Source: CAZBZG01 sp964496245 (GTDB lineage: Bacteria > Planctomycetota > SZUA-567). Taken from it: a stretch of 21,920 bases of DNA. Numbering within the stretch: the stretch's first letter is position 1; each line of letters opens with the position of its first letter. The notes under the pieces were generated by a model. It was not told the origin of the DNA, made no database searches, and saw only the letters and a list, made by a program, of their open reading frames with translations. Position numbers and translations under genes: made by a program. Location: contig CAZBZG010000046.1 in NCBI GenBank assembly GCA_964496245.1, positions 1-21,920 of the forward strand. Direction: 5' to 3'. This document shows, one piece after another, positions 21,837-21,920 of this stretch.

Positions 21837-21920
21837 GGCAGGCGGAAACATCCAGTGTGCTAGAAATTGGGCCTGGTTCAAATTGGGGTAACAGTTTGAG
21901 CGGACGCTGGAGATAAGCTG
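21837..21920. other. Lower-GC tail with no recognised gene
   Basis: The last 84 bases are near half G+C, clearly below the rest. They include TCAAA and TTTGA (21880s and 21890s) flanking TTGGGGTAACAG, which could be an edge of a mobile element or simply intergenic DNA. The segment is too short to decide. Confidence 0.3.

Overview
The window is GC-rich (roughly two thirds G+C) bacterial chromosome carrying ten genes that can be read with confidence (one cut by the left edge) plus an initiator tRNA. Several traits point to the PVC group, most likely Planctomycetota or a close relative: two very large membrane serine/threonine kinases with N-terminal zinc ribbons, a fused SecD-SecF with greatly enlarged extracytoplasmic parts, a large secreted protein of no recognised family, and several different palindromic intergenic repeats. 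The phylum call is inference from gene style; no rRNA or other phylogenetic marker was compared.

Layout. 3-788 (+): C-terminal part of an alkaline-phosphatase-fold (PglZ-like) protein. 1069-3510 (-): zinc ribbon / GspE-N-like / Ser-Thr kinase / membrane / TPR-like protein, with its own promoter. Divergent from it, 3960-10749 (+) is a tight three-gene operon: exported parvulin-like protein, a 1230-residue receptor kinase and a secreted protein of unknown function (gaps of 3 and 1 nt). 10851-11681 (-): RpoD-like sigma factor, divergent from 11917-13666 (+), which encodes a nucleoside 2-deoxyribosyltransferase-family protein and a GAF-GGDEF diguanylate cyclase. On the minus strand from 21346 down to 13971 lies the housekeeping cluster spoIID-like - tgt - yajC - secDF, the last three in an order common in bacteria. 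At the right end, on the plus strand, are a near-consensus promoter, tRNA-fMet(CAU) and an intrinsic terminator, followed by about 85 bases of visibly lower GC.

How the parts fit. Much of the content concerns the cell envelope and signalling. SecDF-YajC assists protein export; the exported parvulin-like protein may handle secreted clients; the two kinases have cytoplasmic catalytic domains and large extracytoplasmic tails, so they could report envelope or extracellular state. The closest thing to an undescribed system is the divergent kinase pair with its coupled chaperone and secreted partner; this is a hypothesis from gene order and architecture. The other distinctive feature is that four gene boundaries carry four different palindromic repeat types (892-969, 13717-13800, 17988-18076, 18673-18817), one of them inside the yajC-secDF transcription unit.

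Six to seven sigma70-type promoters with TTGAC-like -35 boxes can be proposed. One of them (3549-3577) helps choose the start codon of the first kinase.
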